Part shown: positions 22,701 to 35,200 of the stretch, piece by piece
Position numbering within the stretch: position 1 is the stretch's first letter
Layout: each line of letters starts with the position of its first letter
Assembly: GCA_902729315.2 (NCBI GenBank)
Contig: LR746277.1
Location: forward strand, 2,485,001-2,549,000
Direction of reading: 5' to 3'
Source: Spirodela intermedia
Lineage: Eukaryota; Streptophyta; Magnoliopsida; Alismatales; Araceae
DNA length: 64,000 bases
Translations under genes and position numbers: made by a program
Notes under the pieces: generated by a model
Seen by the model: only the letters and a program-made list of their open reading frames with translations
The model's database searches: none
Told to the model about the DNA's origin: nothing

Positions 22701-25026
22701 ACCTTCAATCTGGTATTTGATGAAAGATTCATCCGTGTTTTAGGGTTATTATTGTTGAAGTTAAATGGAAGAAAAAATTATCAGCCTGTGATATATAACA
22801 CTCAGAATTTATTGCTTTTGTTGGAAAGCATCTTTGAAGTTATCTTCATGGTCGTTCTTTATTCTTCATTCTTGAGAATACTTAATTATGCAAGCACTCA
22901 AGATCAGCTCTCATCTTGTGTCACTTGAAAAATAAAAGTGATCGGACGTCAACTCCTGGGGTATTTCTAGTTGTTTTGTATGGTTTCATGGATCTTTCGA
23001 GTTGGTCTTTTAGGAAGAAGAGACATTAAAGTGAAGGCCTTGGAGGTTGCTGAAGCTGCAAAACGCCTGGCAGAGAAAAGAGAATGTGAACGTAAGATGA
23101 GGAAAGAAGCAGTCCGACTTGAAAGGATAAAATCAGAGCAGGAAAACGCCAGACAACTAGAGTTGAAGCAAAAGCAGAAAGAAGAAGATTGGAAGAAGAA
23201 GGAGGCGGCCATGGCTGCTAGGAAGCGGCAAAGAGAGGAAGAAAGGAAGGAAAAGCAAAGGAAGAGAAACTGCAAAGAACATGAGGTGAAAGAGCTTCAA
23301 TGCAGAGCTGCTGTAATATTCCTACATGTTTTTTCCATTGATTTGATCCTCTTACTACTGTTATTATTATGTTAAGGCATCTTTTTTATCATATATAGGA
23401 TGAGAAAGAACGTCGAAGGAAAGCCCTGTCGGATGAAGCAACAATACCAAAGAAATCAGAAAGGCAGCAAGATTTTACTGCAGCAGGCCATGATTCTACT
23501 AAGATTATAGAAGATGCCCGATATGAGGCAAATAATTCCCAGTTTTGTGGAGCGCCCACGGATTCTATGGCATCGGACAAGGTATACTTTTTTGGTGCAC
23601 ATATTTTGGGCAAGACAAGACCTTCCGATTGTTGCATAGTTCAAGATCTTCTTGTGAATCTGTTCAGTGGCATGTGATGGGCACCGACAAGCAATCATAG
23701 CAAACAAAGTAGTAAACAATTCCTAATGTTTCATCTCCCAGTAGTTACGATATTACTAGATGGTGTTTTGGTCTGGTTTAAGATCTTTGGGAGCATTCGT
23801 TGCGTTGACTTCCAAGGGGCAGTCAGATTTATCAGATTCAGCTCTTTTTTTCTGTAAATTGTCCCATATTTGGCGTATAATTTACATCTTGATTGACTTT
23901 TCATTCATTCAAAGATCGCTTCATGGTAGAGAAACCTTAGGAAAATGTTTTTTTTGGCCGAATTTACTTGAACTAACTTAATTAGACCACCTGAGTCATC
24001 AACATGGTTTGGCCCAAGCTGACTTGCCGCAGTCTTTCCTGGTTTGGTAGAAGAACCTTAGCAAAATGTTTTTTGGCCAAATTGACTTGAACTAACTCAA
24101 TTAGGCCACCTGAGTCGTCAACTTGGTTTGGCCCAAGTTGACTTGCCGCAGTCTTCCTTGTTTGGCGCATGATTTTATTCCAGTTTCTCGTTGACTTCGC
24201 CCATTTATTGTGATTATTTACGAGTTGCGTGTCTGCAGCTCATTCGATCTTCCATCAATCTGCTGCACACACTGCAAGACAGAAACACCATGTTGAAAGA
24301 AAATCGCCAGTCACAGTCGTATGAGATCTCTCCTTATCGGGACTCTGATGATGAGGAACTGCAGGAGGATAAAAGACATAAAAAGAAATTCATCCCTTCA
24401 TGGGCAAGGTAAGGCAGCCTTTCTTCTACAGGAATTTTGACTTTTTTTAGTGAATTGATGACGTCACTTCAAGAACTGATGAACTGGCTTCATAGCTTAG
24501 GATGGAGCAAGTGAACTATTCATGTGAATTATTTTTCTGCAAACTACTTTTTTCTTTGAATATAATGCATTTAATATGAAATTCTTTTTGGGAGAAGAGG
24601 AACCATAAAATTACACGATATTGATGTCATTCACATTATTTTCGTTTTATTTATCATAAAGATAAGCTAGCTAGCTAATTTACTCCCATAAAATTCATGT
24701 TCTTGCAACAGTATCCTAATTATTTTCCTAAAAAACTGACAACTTCCCTAGAAAAAAATTCAACTCTATGGAATCATCCTGCAATTCACATGATGTTCAT
24801 TGCTTTCTGCATATCTTGTTGCAGGAGAGAATCCCTGGATGGGCATCTCATTTCAATGAGACAGATGGACCCAAGAAAGATTTTTTGCCGAAAAAGGTCA
24901 TTCAATCTAAGCGAAGGTAACCTCAACTTCTCTGCTTTCTGGGCTCCAGTTATCATGGGTTGACTTTATATTATCATTTTTTTCTGCCCAGTTCTTCCCT
25001 ACCGAACCCGGCAGCAGCTGCTTTGA
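16709..25026 (+). CDS. WYR: Plant INCENP homologue WYRD (chromosomal passenger complex scaffold)
   Basis: Eight-exon model: 16709-16892, 17900-18570, 18843-21135, 23014-23285, 23399-23581, 24239-24408, 24825-24916, 24992-25026. All junctions are in phase and give 1299 residues. The diagnostic part is the C-terminal IN-box: KKFIPSWARRES, followed by MDPRKIF and SFNLSEVL. INCENP uses this region to bind and activate Aurora kinase. Before it, exon 4 encodes a highly charged helix (about residues 1050-1140, rich in K, E and R) like the INCENP single alpha-helix or coiled coil. The N-terminus (residues 1-61, ERRDWI then LLPPWLW) is shared with plant homologues. Exon 3 (about 764 residues) is acidic, serine-rich and internally repeated. 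In Arabidopsis WYRD is needed for chromosome segregation and gametophyte cell fate. Identity is firm; an additional small exon in the 1.9-kb intron 3 cannot be excluded. Confidence 0.88.
18843..21135 (+). repeat. Internal protein repeats in WYRD exon 3
   Basis: The exon carries about four related modules. Each has the order I-P/S-L-x-E-(I/M), TDEDxxDLPD or similar, a G-x-F/Y-E-S block, then (E)SNEEMN. Two of them continue into EFEGFSIE, F-D-x-PNL and LHRSMN/LQRSMN blocks (about 19237-19380 and 19840-19975). A hexanucleotide run (GTTGCA, 19108-19135) encodes alternating V and A. The modules differ by many substitutions, so they are old duplications. Confidence 0.8.
21136..23013 (+). other. Intron 3 of WYRD
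   Basis: A 1.9-kb AT-rich intron, phase 1 at both ends. No transposon domain or conserved exon was recognised in it. Confidence 0.65.
23929..24175 (+). repeat. ~121-bp tandem duplication in WYRD intron 5
   Basis: Two adjacent copies share 'accttag(g/c)aaaatg', 'cttgaactaact', 'caccgtgagtc'-like spacing and 'ttggcccaag(c/t)tgacttgccgcagtc'. Equivalent points lie about 121 bp apart. The copies differ at a handful of positions. The duplication is entirely intronic. Confidence 0.85.
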
Positions 25027-25690
25027 CTTCCGCTGCATTGTGGGCAACTGACTTGTCGCCCCCCCCCCCCTGAAGATCCTTGGACATTGTCGGGTAGCAG
25101 CTCTTTCCAAATGCGGCAAATAATTAGATTTGTCCTTGCTAAACCCACCATTTTGCTCTAATATCTCATCAGGATCTTCCGACTAATCCGCACACAGACC
25201 GCAGCATCTTGTGCCCGTCTGTATGTGTGTATGTATCTCTGTTCATGAAACTCGTGGAGATTGTCCACACAGTAAATGGAGGTGGCGGCGTTTTAATCTC
25301 TCTCTCTCTCTCTCTCTCTCTCTGCGCGAAAGAACGCACGGGACCGGGCCGGCCCGGCTCACGGGCCCGTTGACTGGCCCGCTGGATCTTCGTGCCAGCT
25401 GCGCGAACGGAGACTGTTGACTGCTGGACAAGGAATCCGTGTCGGCTTTCCACGATGCGCCGTCCCAAAAATTCCCGGGCCCACCGTCCTCCGACCGTTG
25501 AAAACCCACCTTTTCAAACACAAACTGGATTCCCAACGGCTAGCCTGACCCGGAGGGACTCCGTGCAGGCTCCTTTTACTCCGGCCTACGGCCATGCCCA
25601 GCTCCACCGCCGGAGACCCTCGCCGGCGCCGCCCGCCGCCGCCATCTTCTTCCTCTTCTTCCTCATCCTCTGTGACTTCCTCCCCCTCCC
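25027..25690. other. Intergenic region between WYRD and the LecRK
   Basis: Short gap between two genes on the same strand. It contains a C-homopolymer at about 25060-25070, a (CT)n tract at about 25297-25323 and a GC-rich stretch leading to the LecRK start. The LecRK promoter must lie here; no TATA box was evident. Confidence 0.6.
25297..25323. repeat. (CT)n microsatellite upstream of the LecRK
   Basis: Thirteen CT dinucleotides about 370 bp before the LecRK start codon. In plant promoters such tracts are GAGA-type sites for BBR/BPC proteins, but no function is shown here. Confidence 0.9.
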
Positions 25691-27700
25691 ATGGAATCGC
25701 TTGCAAGAACCAGCAATCTCCTCTTCTCCCTTCTTGTCCTGCTTCTCTCATGGCCGTGGCTTCCCACGGCGGCGGAGAACGTGAACCTCGACTTCCAGTC
25801 CTTCTCCATCCGCAGCCTCACCCTCCTCGGCGACGCCTACCTCCGCAACGGCTCCGTGGGGCTGACCAGGGAAGCCGGAGTCCCCTCCTCCGGCGCCGGC
25901 GCCGTCCTCTGCAACGTCCCCATCCGGTTCCATGATCCGGCGACCAACTCCTCCGCTTCCTTCTCTACCAGATTCTCCTTCTCCATCACCAACACAGACC
26001 CCGGCACCTCCGGCGACGGGCTCACCTTCTTCCTCTCGCCGGAGAACCAGACGCTAGGCGCCGCCGGCGAATCTCTGGGCCTCTTCAACGCCTCTCAGCC
26101 TTCTCCTGCAGATTCCTCCATCGTGGCGGTGGAGTTTGACACCTTCATGAACGCCGGCATCGGCGACCCTAGCTCGAACCACGTCGGGCTGGACATCGGC
26201 GGCGCTCGGTCGGTGCAGGCGGCGGACCTGGCGGCGCTGGGGATCGACCTGAAGAGCGGCGGGGCGATCACTGCGTGGGTCGAGTTCCTCTCCGGCGAGA
26301 AGACGTTCAGCGTCTGGGTGAGCAGCTCCGGCGACAGACCGGCGGCTCCGGTCTTCTCGACGGCGGCGTTCGACCTGTCGGTGATCTTCCAGGAGTTCAT
26401 GTACGTGGGCTTCTCGGCTTCCACGGAGGGGAGCACGGAGGTGCACGCAATCCTCGACTGGAGCTTCCGGACCTTCGGCCTGCCCGAGGGGAACCTCTCC
26501 TCGCCGGCCGCGAACAGTTCTTCAGATGGTTCCCCCGGCGGCGTCATCCCGGCGATGCCCATCTCCTCGCCGGAGAGGAGAAGCTCTCACCGGAAGCTCA
26601 GTCTTGCCCTCGTGATCGCCGGACCAGTGGTCTTCTTCTGCCTGGTCTTCTCGCTGGTGGCATGGGTCTCGCTGATGAAACTGATACGGCTGAGAAAACG
26701 TGAGAGATTCACACCGGAGCTCCTGAAAGGTCCCCGGAATATCAGCTACCGGGAGCTGAGCGCCGCCACCGGGGGATTCCACCGGAGCAGGATCGTCGGG
26801 AACGGATCCTTCGGCTGCGTGTACAGAGCCACCGATCCGAGCTCCGGCATGGCCTACGCCGTCAAGAGGTCGAGCCATTCCCGGCAGGGGAAGAGCGAGT
26901 TCATGGCGGAGCTCACCATCATCGCTCGCCTGCGGCACAAGAACCTCGTCCAGCTCGTGGGCTGGTGTGCCGAGAAGGACGAGCTGCTTCTGGTTTACGA
27001 GTTCATGCCCAATGGCAGTCTGGACAAGGTCCTCCACGAAACTCGCAGGCCGTCGGAGACCCTGGACTGGGCTCGCAGGGTGAGGATAACCAGAGGCGTC
27101 GTCTCCGTTCTCATCTACCTGCACCAGGAGTGCGAGCAGCAGGTGATTCACAGGGACATCAAGACCAGCAACATCATGCTGGACGCCCACTTCAACGCCA
27201 GGTTGGGGGACTTCGGCCTGGCGAGGCTGATGGACCACGATAAGAGCCCCGACTGCACCCTCACCGCCGGCACCATGGGTTACCTCGCCCCGGAGTACGT
27301 CCAGTACGGGAAGGCCACCGAGAAAACCGATGTCTTCAGCTTCGGAGTCGTCCTCCTGGAGATCTGCTCCGGGAGGAGGCCCATAGAGAAGCTCGCCGTT
27401 GACTCTGGTGACATGGTCAACCTGGTTGACTGGGTCTGGAACCTGTATTCCAACAACAAGCTCCTCGAGGCGGCGGACCCGAGCTTGAAAGGCGAGTTCG
27501 ACGGAGACGAGATGGTGCGGCTGCTCCTGGTGGGTCTGAGCTGCGTCAACCCTAACTCCGGTGAGCGCCCCTCTATGAGAAGGGTCCTTCGGATCCTCAA
27601 CGGCGAGGCGGAGCTTCTGCTTGTGCCGAGAATGAAGCCCCTCCCCGTTTTCTCCCACAGCCTCCCCCCCCTCTCCCTGCAAGACATTGTTTCAGATTGA
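25691..27700 (+). CDS. L-type lectin receptor-like kinase, LecRK-S.7-like
   Basis: Intronless gene of 669 residues. Residues 1-28 are a signal peptide. A legume-lectin domain spans about 29-265 (VNLDFQSF, GLTFFLSP, VAVEFDTF, NHVGLDI, SFRTF). A linker rich in S and P follows, then a transmembrane helix near 303-330 and a kinase domain at about 354-630. The kinase has the glycine loop GNGSFG near 369, catalytic lysine in AVKRSS, HRD at 487-489 (RD type), DFG at 507-509 and GYLAPEY, so it should be active. The layout matches the LecRK-S.7/clade VIII group. Position next to WYRD also fits, since Arabidopsis LECRKS7 (At5g55830) neighbours WYR (At5g55820). The rice relative DAF1 acts in pollen aperture formation; the role here is inferred. 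Coding GC is very high. Confidence 0.93.
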   Translation: MESLARTSNLLFSLLVLLLSWPWLPTAAENVNLDFQSFSIRSLTLLGDAYLRNGSVGLTREAGVPSSGAGAVLCNVPIRFHDPATNSSASFSTRFSFSITNTDPGTSGDGLTFFLSPENQTLGAAGESLGLFNASQPSPADSSIVAVEFDTFMNAGIGDPSSNHVGLDIGGARSVQAADLAALGIDLKSGGAITAWVEFLSGEKTFSVWVSSSGDRPAAPVFSTAAFDLSVIFQEFMYVGFSASTEGSTEVHAILDWSFRTFGLPEGNLSSPAANSSSDGSPGGVIPAMPISSPERRSSHRKLSLALVIAGPVVFFCLVFSLVAWVSLMKLIRLRKRERFTPELLKGPRNISYRELSAATGGFHRSRIVGNGSFGCVYRATDPSSGMAYAVKRSSHSRQGKSEFMAELTIIARLRHKNLVQLVGWCAEKDELLLVYEFMPNGSLDKVLHETRRPSETLDWARRVRITRGVVSVLIYLHQECEQQVIHRDIKTSNIMLDAHFNARLGDFGLARLMDHDKSPDCTLTAGTMGYLAPEYVQYGKATEKTDVFSFGVVLLEICSGRRPIEKLAVDSGDMVNLVDWVWNLYSNNKLLEAADPSLKGEFDGDEMVRLLLVGLSCVNPNSGERPSMRRVLRILNGEAELLLVPRMKPLPVFSHSLPPLSLQDIVSD

Positions 27701-29215
27701 GATTCTCATCCCGTTGACTGAGCTCCGGCCAGGCATGTTCTTCCCATTTCATCCTCTATCGGGTTGACCGTCGTCCTCCCCATCACCCATTATTCATGAA
27801 CACGAATTCATGTGACTATGGAATTAATGATTCTGAAGGTATAAATAAATAATCATACGATAATCTTGAAGATATTATCTTTGGTTCTATAAGTCTAGGC
27901 CTCTCTCCTTCAGACTTTCAGACCAGGTTCTTCACCGGGTTTAATTGGTGACTAATTATTTATAATACGTATAATCATAAATTAGATTGATTTTTGCCCC
28001 CATCATAGCACTGATATTAATATATGTATTTAATTATTTTTTCAAGAATATAATAAAATGGGGCCCTTTTGTTTTCTCTATATGAATATAAAACATAACA
28101 TTAACTGGTGTAATTAATAAGCGGTAACACTCCACGTTACACACGGACATCAATGCCTTGAATGAATCTCCACGTTATTTCCAACGAATTGACTGCATCT
28201 TTCTCTCTCTCTCTCTCTTGAATAGAGTGAGACGGGCCTGAGCTTAAGTGGACCCACTGGATGTTCCCTTTTTGTTATGGTTTTGGTCGAGATCAGGTCT
28301 TCCAACTCTATAGAGAGAGTTGCACGCGTTGACTTTTTAAGCCTGCCGCTGAAAAATCTGGGGAACTTTTATGTCCCTCAGAAAGAGAGAAAATCCGAAT
28401 AATTCCATCTATCTGGGTAGCAACGGTCCGGTGATTTGGCAATCGTGGGGCCCACCGAGTGTCGGATCTAGCGTCGGTTAGCGGTGCCGGCCCGGCGGGA
28501 TCCGTTTTTCGGGACGGCGTTAACATAAAAAACAGAAGATTCGCTTTTAGCCATTTTGGTTGCGACACGTGGTTTGCAAGCCCGTCTCACCGGAGATAGA
28601 GCGCAGATCTGCGGGGGAAACGTTCGCTTATGCTCACCGGAAGTGACAATAATATGTAGTTGACTCCATCGCGGTTGTCGACCTTGTCAGATGTGGGCAT
28701 CGTAGATTAATAAAACTGAAGGGGTATTTTCTGTGCCTGAAGCCCAGATGCGAGGACTTGTCCGAAGGCCGCCGCCAGGCCCAAGCCGATCGATCTTCCC
28801 TTCTTGTCCGAGCGGCCAGGACGCAAACGCAAACCCCCGCCCCAAGGACCCAACCCGCATCAGCTCGTGGAAGTCAAGGCAGAGATCGTTCCCCATCTCA
28901 GCTCCAGTTCGAGTTGGGATGAGTTCGAATCGGTCGATCTAAGCCGAACCCGAGAAACCAAGTCCTCCCTCTTCGGCCCACCCCACTCTGTGCCCTCCTT
29001 CCCTCCCTCCCCGCCTTCTTTCCCTCCCTCTCCTCTCCTCTCCTCTCCTCTCTCTCTCTCTCTCTCTCTCCCCGCCGGATGGTTTTCGCCACCTGACCCG
29101 GCAACAAGAAACCCAGAAGCCTACTACTCGCACACCCCGCCACTTTCCTACCCATCTCAGTGAAATCGTCTTTCCTCCCCAGAAGGGTAGCCCCGGTGGT
29201 GTGGTCGGGGCTGAG
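27701..29215. other. Intergenic region between the LecRK and PDS5
   Basis: The left part is AT-rich with TAAT-type runs. The right part (28700-29215) is GC-rich with a long pyrimidine stretch and (CT)n at about 29037-29070, probably the PDS5 5' leader. No other gene was recognised. Confidence 0.6.
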
Positions 29216-32200
29216 ATGGCGCAGAAGCTCCATCAACAGGTGAAGGATGTCGGATCGAAGCTGGAGAACCTGCCGGCCTCCAAGGATGCGCTGATCAAGC
29301 TCCTTAAGGTTAGTGCTCTCTCTCTCTCTCTCCCTCCTTGTACCGTAATTTAGTTCAGTGGAAGGTCCAGGCTTGTCAGAGTGGAAACCATTTCTCAAGC
29401 GGAGTGTCGGGCACTCAGGTAGGTAATTTTTTTCACGGGTGGAAGGGGAAGGGTTTGACTTGAACTCGCTCATTCGAAATGTGTAAAGGAAAGCATTCGA
29501 GTGGCTATTCGAACATTCTTGGCGAATTGGAAACTGTCTTCGAAGTCATTGCAGCTCATATTCCTACGTAGCGAAGTCACATTCCTGCTACTGCTGAAGA
29601 CTTCGGTCATATTCGTGGTCATTGCTTTGAAAAACGCTGAAACCACCCTTTGTCGACTGAATGCGAATTAGGGCTCACAAGAATTTCTTGATATGCCCTC
29701 ATTTCGGGGTTTTAGATCGAATGGCTGAACTCAATTCACTGCCCTCAGATTCCACATCCCACATAGTAGATTTTCAATAAAATTACCGAGTAAATACCTA
29801 AATGGGACCCACATAGTTCCTCATTCTTGTTCAGCCTTCAAACTGTGGCTTCAGATTTGATGATCTCTGTTCTAATTGTTGGGAAAAAAAGGATTGGTTA
29901 AAATTGTTCTAAGGAGGGAGACATGGAACCCTAGTTCACGAAGAAACATTTGGTGTCTGGGTTCCCACGATAGTTTATTTATATTTTCTATTTTAAAAAA
30001 AATCTGTGCTTACTATCCAGCGACCTCTGGCATTTGATGAAGGTCGTCTCTTATTTTACTGTCTTTGAATGTGCAGCAAGCTGCAAACTGTCTTTCTGAG
30101 GTGGATCAGTCACCACTGCCATCGATGTTAGAGTCAATGAAGGGGTGTCTTAATGCCATTGCCAAGCCAGAATTGCTAAAGCATCAGGACAAAGATGTCA
30201 GAGTTCTGGTTGCCACGTGTGTCTGTGAGATAACCCGTATAACTGCTCCAGAAGCCCCATACAGTGATGATGTTCTAAGGGTATTTTCTTCCTTGGTTAA
30301 TCACAAGAAGGGCGTATTTTCCCTTTTTTTCATTCTCATTTTCTTTTTCCCAGACTGGTGCTCTTTGCTTTTGATGCATCTGCATTTGATTCTGAACTTT
30401 CAGAGGTTTTGCTGTCTTTTCAGGACATCTTTCATTTAATTGTTGGCACATTCAGTGGATTGGGTGATATCAATAGCCCATCATTTGGGAAAAGAGTTGT
30501 TATATTGGAGACTCTTGCAAGATATAGGTCATGTGTTGTGATGTTGGATCTTGAATGTAATGATCTCATAAATGAAATGTTCAGCACATTTTTTGCTGTC
30601 GTCAGGTAAATTTTTCTAGCCATGCTGTGTGGGTGCGTTATTTCTTAATTAGGATAGTTATTAACCAGAATCTACATTTAACCACAAAATAGAGGTTAAT
30701 ACTCGGATTGCTTTCTCTGGATAACTTTTTTCTCTTCGATTATTATCACATGGATGCTCACTTATTTTTTTGGCAGAAACAAAACAAATTGTGAATAATG
30801 TAAAGATTGATGGGGTCCAATGTGAAACCTTTTTCTGAGATTCTTCTCTCAAGAGGAGTGAATATCCCACATTATGACATCCTATGGCATGTACAAGGAT
30901 ATGCTTCTCAATTTATGATGCCCAACTGAAAATAATCTTGGGTTACTCTTTTTTACTGTAATCAAGTTTTGTTATCCCGGTTTAGTTAGTCTAGTACCCT
31001 TGCTGTTCTGTTAGTTTGTTAATGGTGGGTTGAGTACTTGTTACAGAAATCAAGGTGTTGCTCCTGATCATCGATATTAGTTTGTTAATGGTGGGTTGAG
31101 TCTGTTCAAGTGTCTGAAATAAATCAGAAACGTGATAGCTAAGTAGGACAAACATGCCTTTCATCGAGGCTACGTTTTTTTTTAATTCTCAACCAAGGTG
31201 GTGTGACTCAGTTCTAGTTAGTGCCCAATTATCTCATTTTTTCTGGTTTTATGCTGATAGGTTGAATGCTTTATATAAGAAACAAGGTGTTGCATCAAAT
31301 CAAAAGGTGTAGAACTACGCAAGTAACTGAAATTCATGAGAACCTGACAGCTGAGACAGATGTGCCATTCATTTAATATATAATTTACATGAAAATGACA
31401 CTCGTCTCTCATGAAGAGAATACAATACAATACTTCCCACTTTGAAGTTTTCAGAGTAAACACCGTATAAATTTTCCGAACTTAGAAATGCAAGGAAAGT
31501 TAAGCTCATTTTGTGTTGGTAACCGTGTAATTTTCGAAATTTCTTTTCTCATTTTAAAGATATATGTTTCAAAAATATTGATATCAATAAAAATAATTCT
31601 TTTTAAAAAGAACCATAATCATGTATAGATTCATCTTCCGTATTGACTATATTTAATTTCTTAATATGTATGTAATATCTTCTTTCAAATTTATGTTTGA
31701 ATTCTTTATTTAAAAAACCTTATTCATTTCAAATATTCCAAACTTTTATATCTATTCTTGCAGTTGGTTGGAAATCTCTTTTATCGATTTGACGTCATAT
31801 ATTTAACAAAAAAAAAACAGGGGAAGAATATACAAGGAAGAATTTGACAGTAGGCATTCAACTGCAAAAAGGAGGGAAAATTAGGTTAAATTTCATGGCC
31901 TGCCCTTACCTACTATATATGGAGAGATGAAGTGGAGACACAATTACGACATAAAATCAAATGTGAACAGTATTTTAAATATTTCACTGGCACAGTGACA
32001 TGGGACTGTGGGTTTATACTTTTTCTGACTCTTTAATGCTCTCTCTCTCTCCCTCGCTGGAGCAGATACATCAATACCTGGTTCAACTTGGGAAATGAGA
32101 TGTAGAAGAGTACCACCTAGTAAACAGCAAACCAAACCCAAAAAAAATTCTGGCACCATCAGATGTTGTTAATATCCGATCAGCAGTAAAATTTGGGTGA

Positions 32201-35200
32201 TAGAGCTGGAATTGAAGTTGAGTTGTAGAGTTGGAGCAGCAGCTGAATTAGTGGACATCAGGGTTGATCTTAGAGTAGATAGAGGCCAATGCTGAAGCCA
32301 CAGGAAGAAACATTGGAGGTGGGGCTAGAGCAATGGAGCATGACATTGAAGGCGCATGGAAATATGCCAAACTGGAAGCAGGAACTGTAAAGTTTGGTGT
32401 TGAAGCGTAGGAGATGCCAAACTTGAAGCCCAAGTCATAGAAGCTAACCATCAAGTTGAAGCAAAAGAGCTGGGCAATGAAGCTGGAACAATAGAAGTCG
32501 GGTAGAAAACTCCGTTTAGACTCATTGGAGCTCACTTCTTTCTGCATGCAAGTACGACATTGTTGATCTCAATAATGTCATGCAAGTACGACATTGCAAG
32601 CATGCAAGTCTTCTTCTATCCAAGTACGACATTCATGCAAGTACTGCTTGCGAGTATTAGCTGGATTATGAGCTCAATAATTTTCATTAGGGTGATCTCT
32701 CTGTCCAAAACTTCTTCGCCTGGCTTTGCTGCCTAATGTCTGAGGTATACATGCTACGTATGCTATTTTCTAGGCGTCTGATTGTTTGTGTCAGACTCAT
32801 TCGGATTGCCAGTAGCTCTTTTGTTTCTCAGTGCACTTATTTACTAAATTTGAGGCTATCCAAACACAACGTGTTTGTTGTTCTATGCCTACTTTAGATA
32901 ATACCCTTCTTGAGATCATTGTTGAGGAGGCACAACTTCGTTCTTCTTCTGCTCTTAAGATGATTCCAGTAGCCTTAGGATGACCTTCTCGCCAGAAAAT
33001 CTGTTCTAACTTCATCTGGGGATACCGTTGGTTCTGTGGCTGCTCTACTGTTGCTATTGTTACCTTTGAGGTCATTTTTGAGATGCTTGCCTGAAGCTTT
33101 TTTGTCGTCTGATGATTCTTCTAGCCCACCTCCTTATGTTGCCTCCGTTTAATCTCAGTCTTTTCCTTCAGACAGCATGTCCTGTCGACTACCAGTCTTG
33201 ATGTGGCACTAGTGGCCGCACACCACACCCAGCTTATTTCTCAGCTTTAACAACTCTTCAATCCTCTAAGCTCTTCTCTGAACCCTTTATTGTGATTGCC
33301 ATTTCTATTCTCATATGTACTTCGGTTTTAAACTTTGGGCCTTCTCATATGACTTCAGAAAACTCATTATGTATCTGGAATCATCACGGGTCTGTCTGAC
33401 CCTTCTGGGGAGTCTCCTACTCTCCATGATTCTTTCCTTCTCTTGCAGCACTTATTCAGTATTGCTAGAGATTCCTAGGTATTAGGATCCTAAGAGTTAT
33501 TGCTAGGTATCTCTGTTACTCTAGTGGTGACATGCTAAGAATTAGGAGCACCATGTTCTTCAATGTCTCAAACTTGAGATCTTTCTCTACCCTTTTTTGA
33601 CATTTCTCTGATCAGATGCAAGTGGATCTGTAGGATTAAAACTTAGTAGTATGGTTGTATTTTGTGTTGTTAGAATCAGTTTAACACACATAATTTCACT
33701 TAGGAGTACGTCATTGATTACAAGGAGGTCTTCTTAGATGACCGAAATGATCATTGTCCATGCTTTCATCATTCCTGCGTCTATTTGTTAGTGACCTCTC
33801 TATTAGCATGGCGTGAAGAATGCGTTTCTTCATAATGGCCTTCTTGATGATATCTAGATGCAGTCTCTTCTTGGTCTCGTTACACTAGATGCATTCTCTG
33901 TGACTGGTTTGCACGGTTCTGTTAACAATTTTTGATATTTGGTTCTGTGAGAGTGCCAAGAGTGAGATCTAATCATTCACTGATTTCCTTATAGTTGTGC
34001 TGTTCCGCTTTAGGTTGACGGTGCAGTCTTCACTGGTGACAATGTGACCACCAGTGCCTCTCTCCAGCATCATCTCCATTGTCAGTTTCAGACGAAAACC
34101 TTGTGTCTTTATGCTATTTTCTATGTCTTGAGGTTATTCTGCTTGACATGCTCGTGTACCTTTAGAGAATCTTGAGTGCAATCATCGGTTTGTTGGCACC
34201 ACTACTTCTGCACTTCACTCGCTGTCATCTAGACATCATGTCGTAGATGTCTCGAGTAAGTTTGTTAATACTTTGACTTTAGTCCATTTCTCCGTCCTCT
34301 GGTATATATGTACCAATCTTCATTCCTCAATAAATCGTCTGGTGTGCCTTTGGAGCTTTGTGCTTATATCAATATACATTGGGCTAGTGGTCCTAATGAT
34401 CTTCGCTTCACAAAAAGCTTGTGTATCTTTCTTGGCTTCTTTCTAATTTCTTGGAAGAGCAAGAAGTTGGTTGATCACTCGTGTTCGAACACTGAGGTTA
34501 AGCACCGTGCTATGGCGCTTATGGACCTGCCAAGAAAGTTTGCTTGCATCATCTTTTTTCTAAACTCTAGTTAAGGTTCTTTGCCTCCTGCACTACTTTG
34601 TTGTAACATTTAAAATGTTCTTAAAATGGCCAATAGTCTTGTCTTCCATGAATGAACCACGCATATAAGGATTGATTGTCCTTTAGTCTACCAACAGTAC
34701 CTTTCCAATAATTTGTCCCTGTATGATGTTTCTCATGGTAAGAAATTTCCTGACTTTTCACTAAAGAGGACTTTGTGCTCGGACGAACTCATTCGCAAAC
34801 TTTCAGTTAGTGGTACTTTGCAAGTTTTAGGAGTGGTGTTGAAAGATTAGAGTGCGTAGTCTTTCCCTATGCTTATATTTTTCCTTTTTGTACTCGTTAG
34901 GCGTTTACAAGATATTAAACTTTATTCTCTTTTCTCTGTGCATTCAATGACATGTGGCTTTTAATACCATATTGTGTATTACCTTTAGCTATCCTTTTTA
35001 ATGTTCTACTATCATGGAGAAGTTGAATCAATTGTAACATTTACCTCTGTACACATCGTTGCTCTGTGTTTTTTGGTTAATACGCACTAAATATAAAAAC
35101 TGATCCGCCTGTGGACAGATAAAATTACGTTGATTATTGGAATAATTTCTGTAATTGTGAAGATTAGTGGCTGATATTTAAAGTTGAATTTGATGATTAA

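Noticed and set aside
26522-27682. 386-codon open frame antisense to the LecRK kinase domain
   Set aside because: It mirrors a perfectly conserved kinase on the plus strand and has no recognisable domain.
28900-28960. Possible tRNA (contains 'gagttcgaatc')
   Set aside because: The T-loop-like string lacks an acceptor stem and a matching D-arm upstream.
29380-29473. Long minus-strand open frame across the PDS5 leader (28898-29473)
   Set aside because: Low-complexity sequence opposite CT repeats, and it overlaps PDS5 exon 1 on the other strand.
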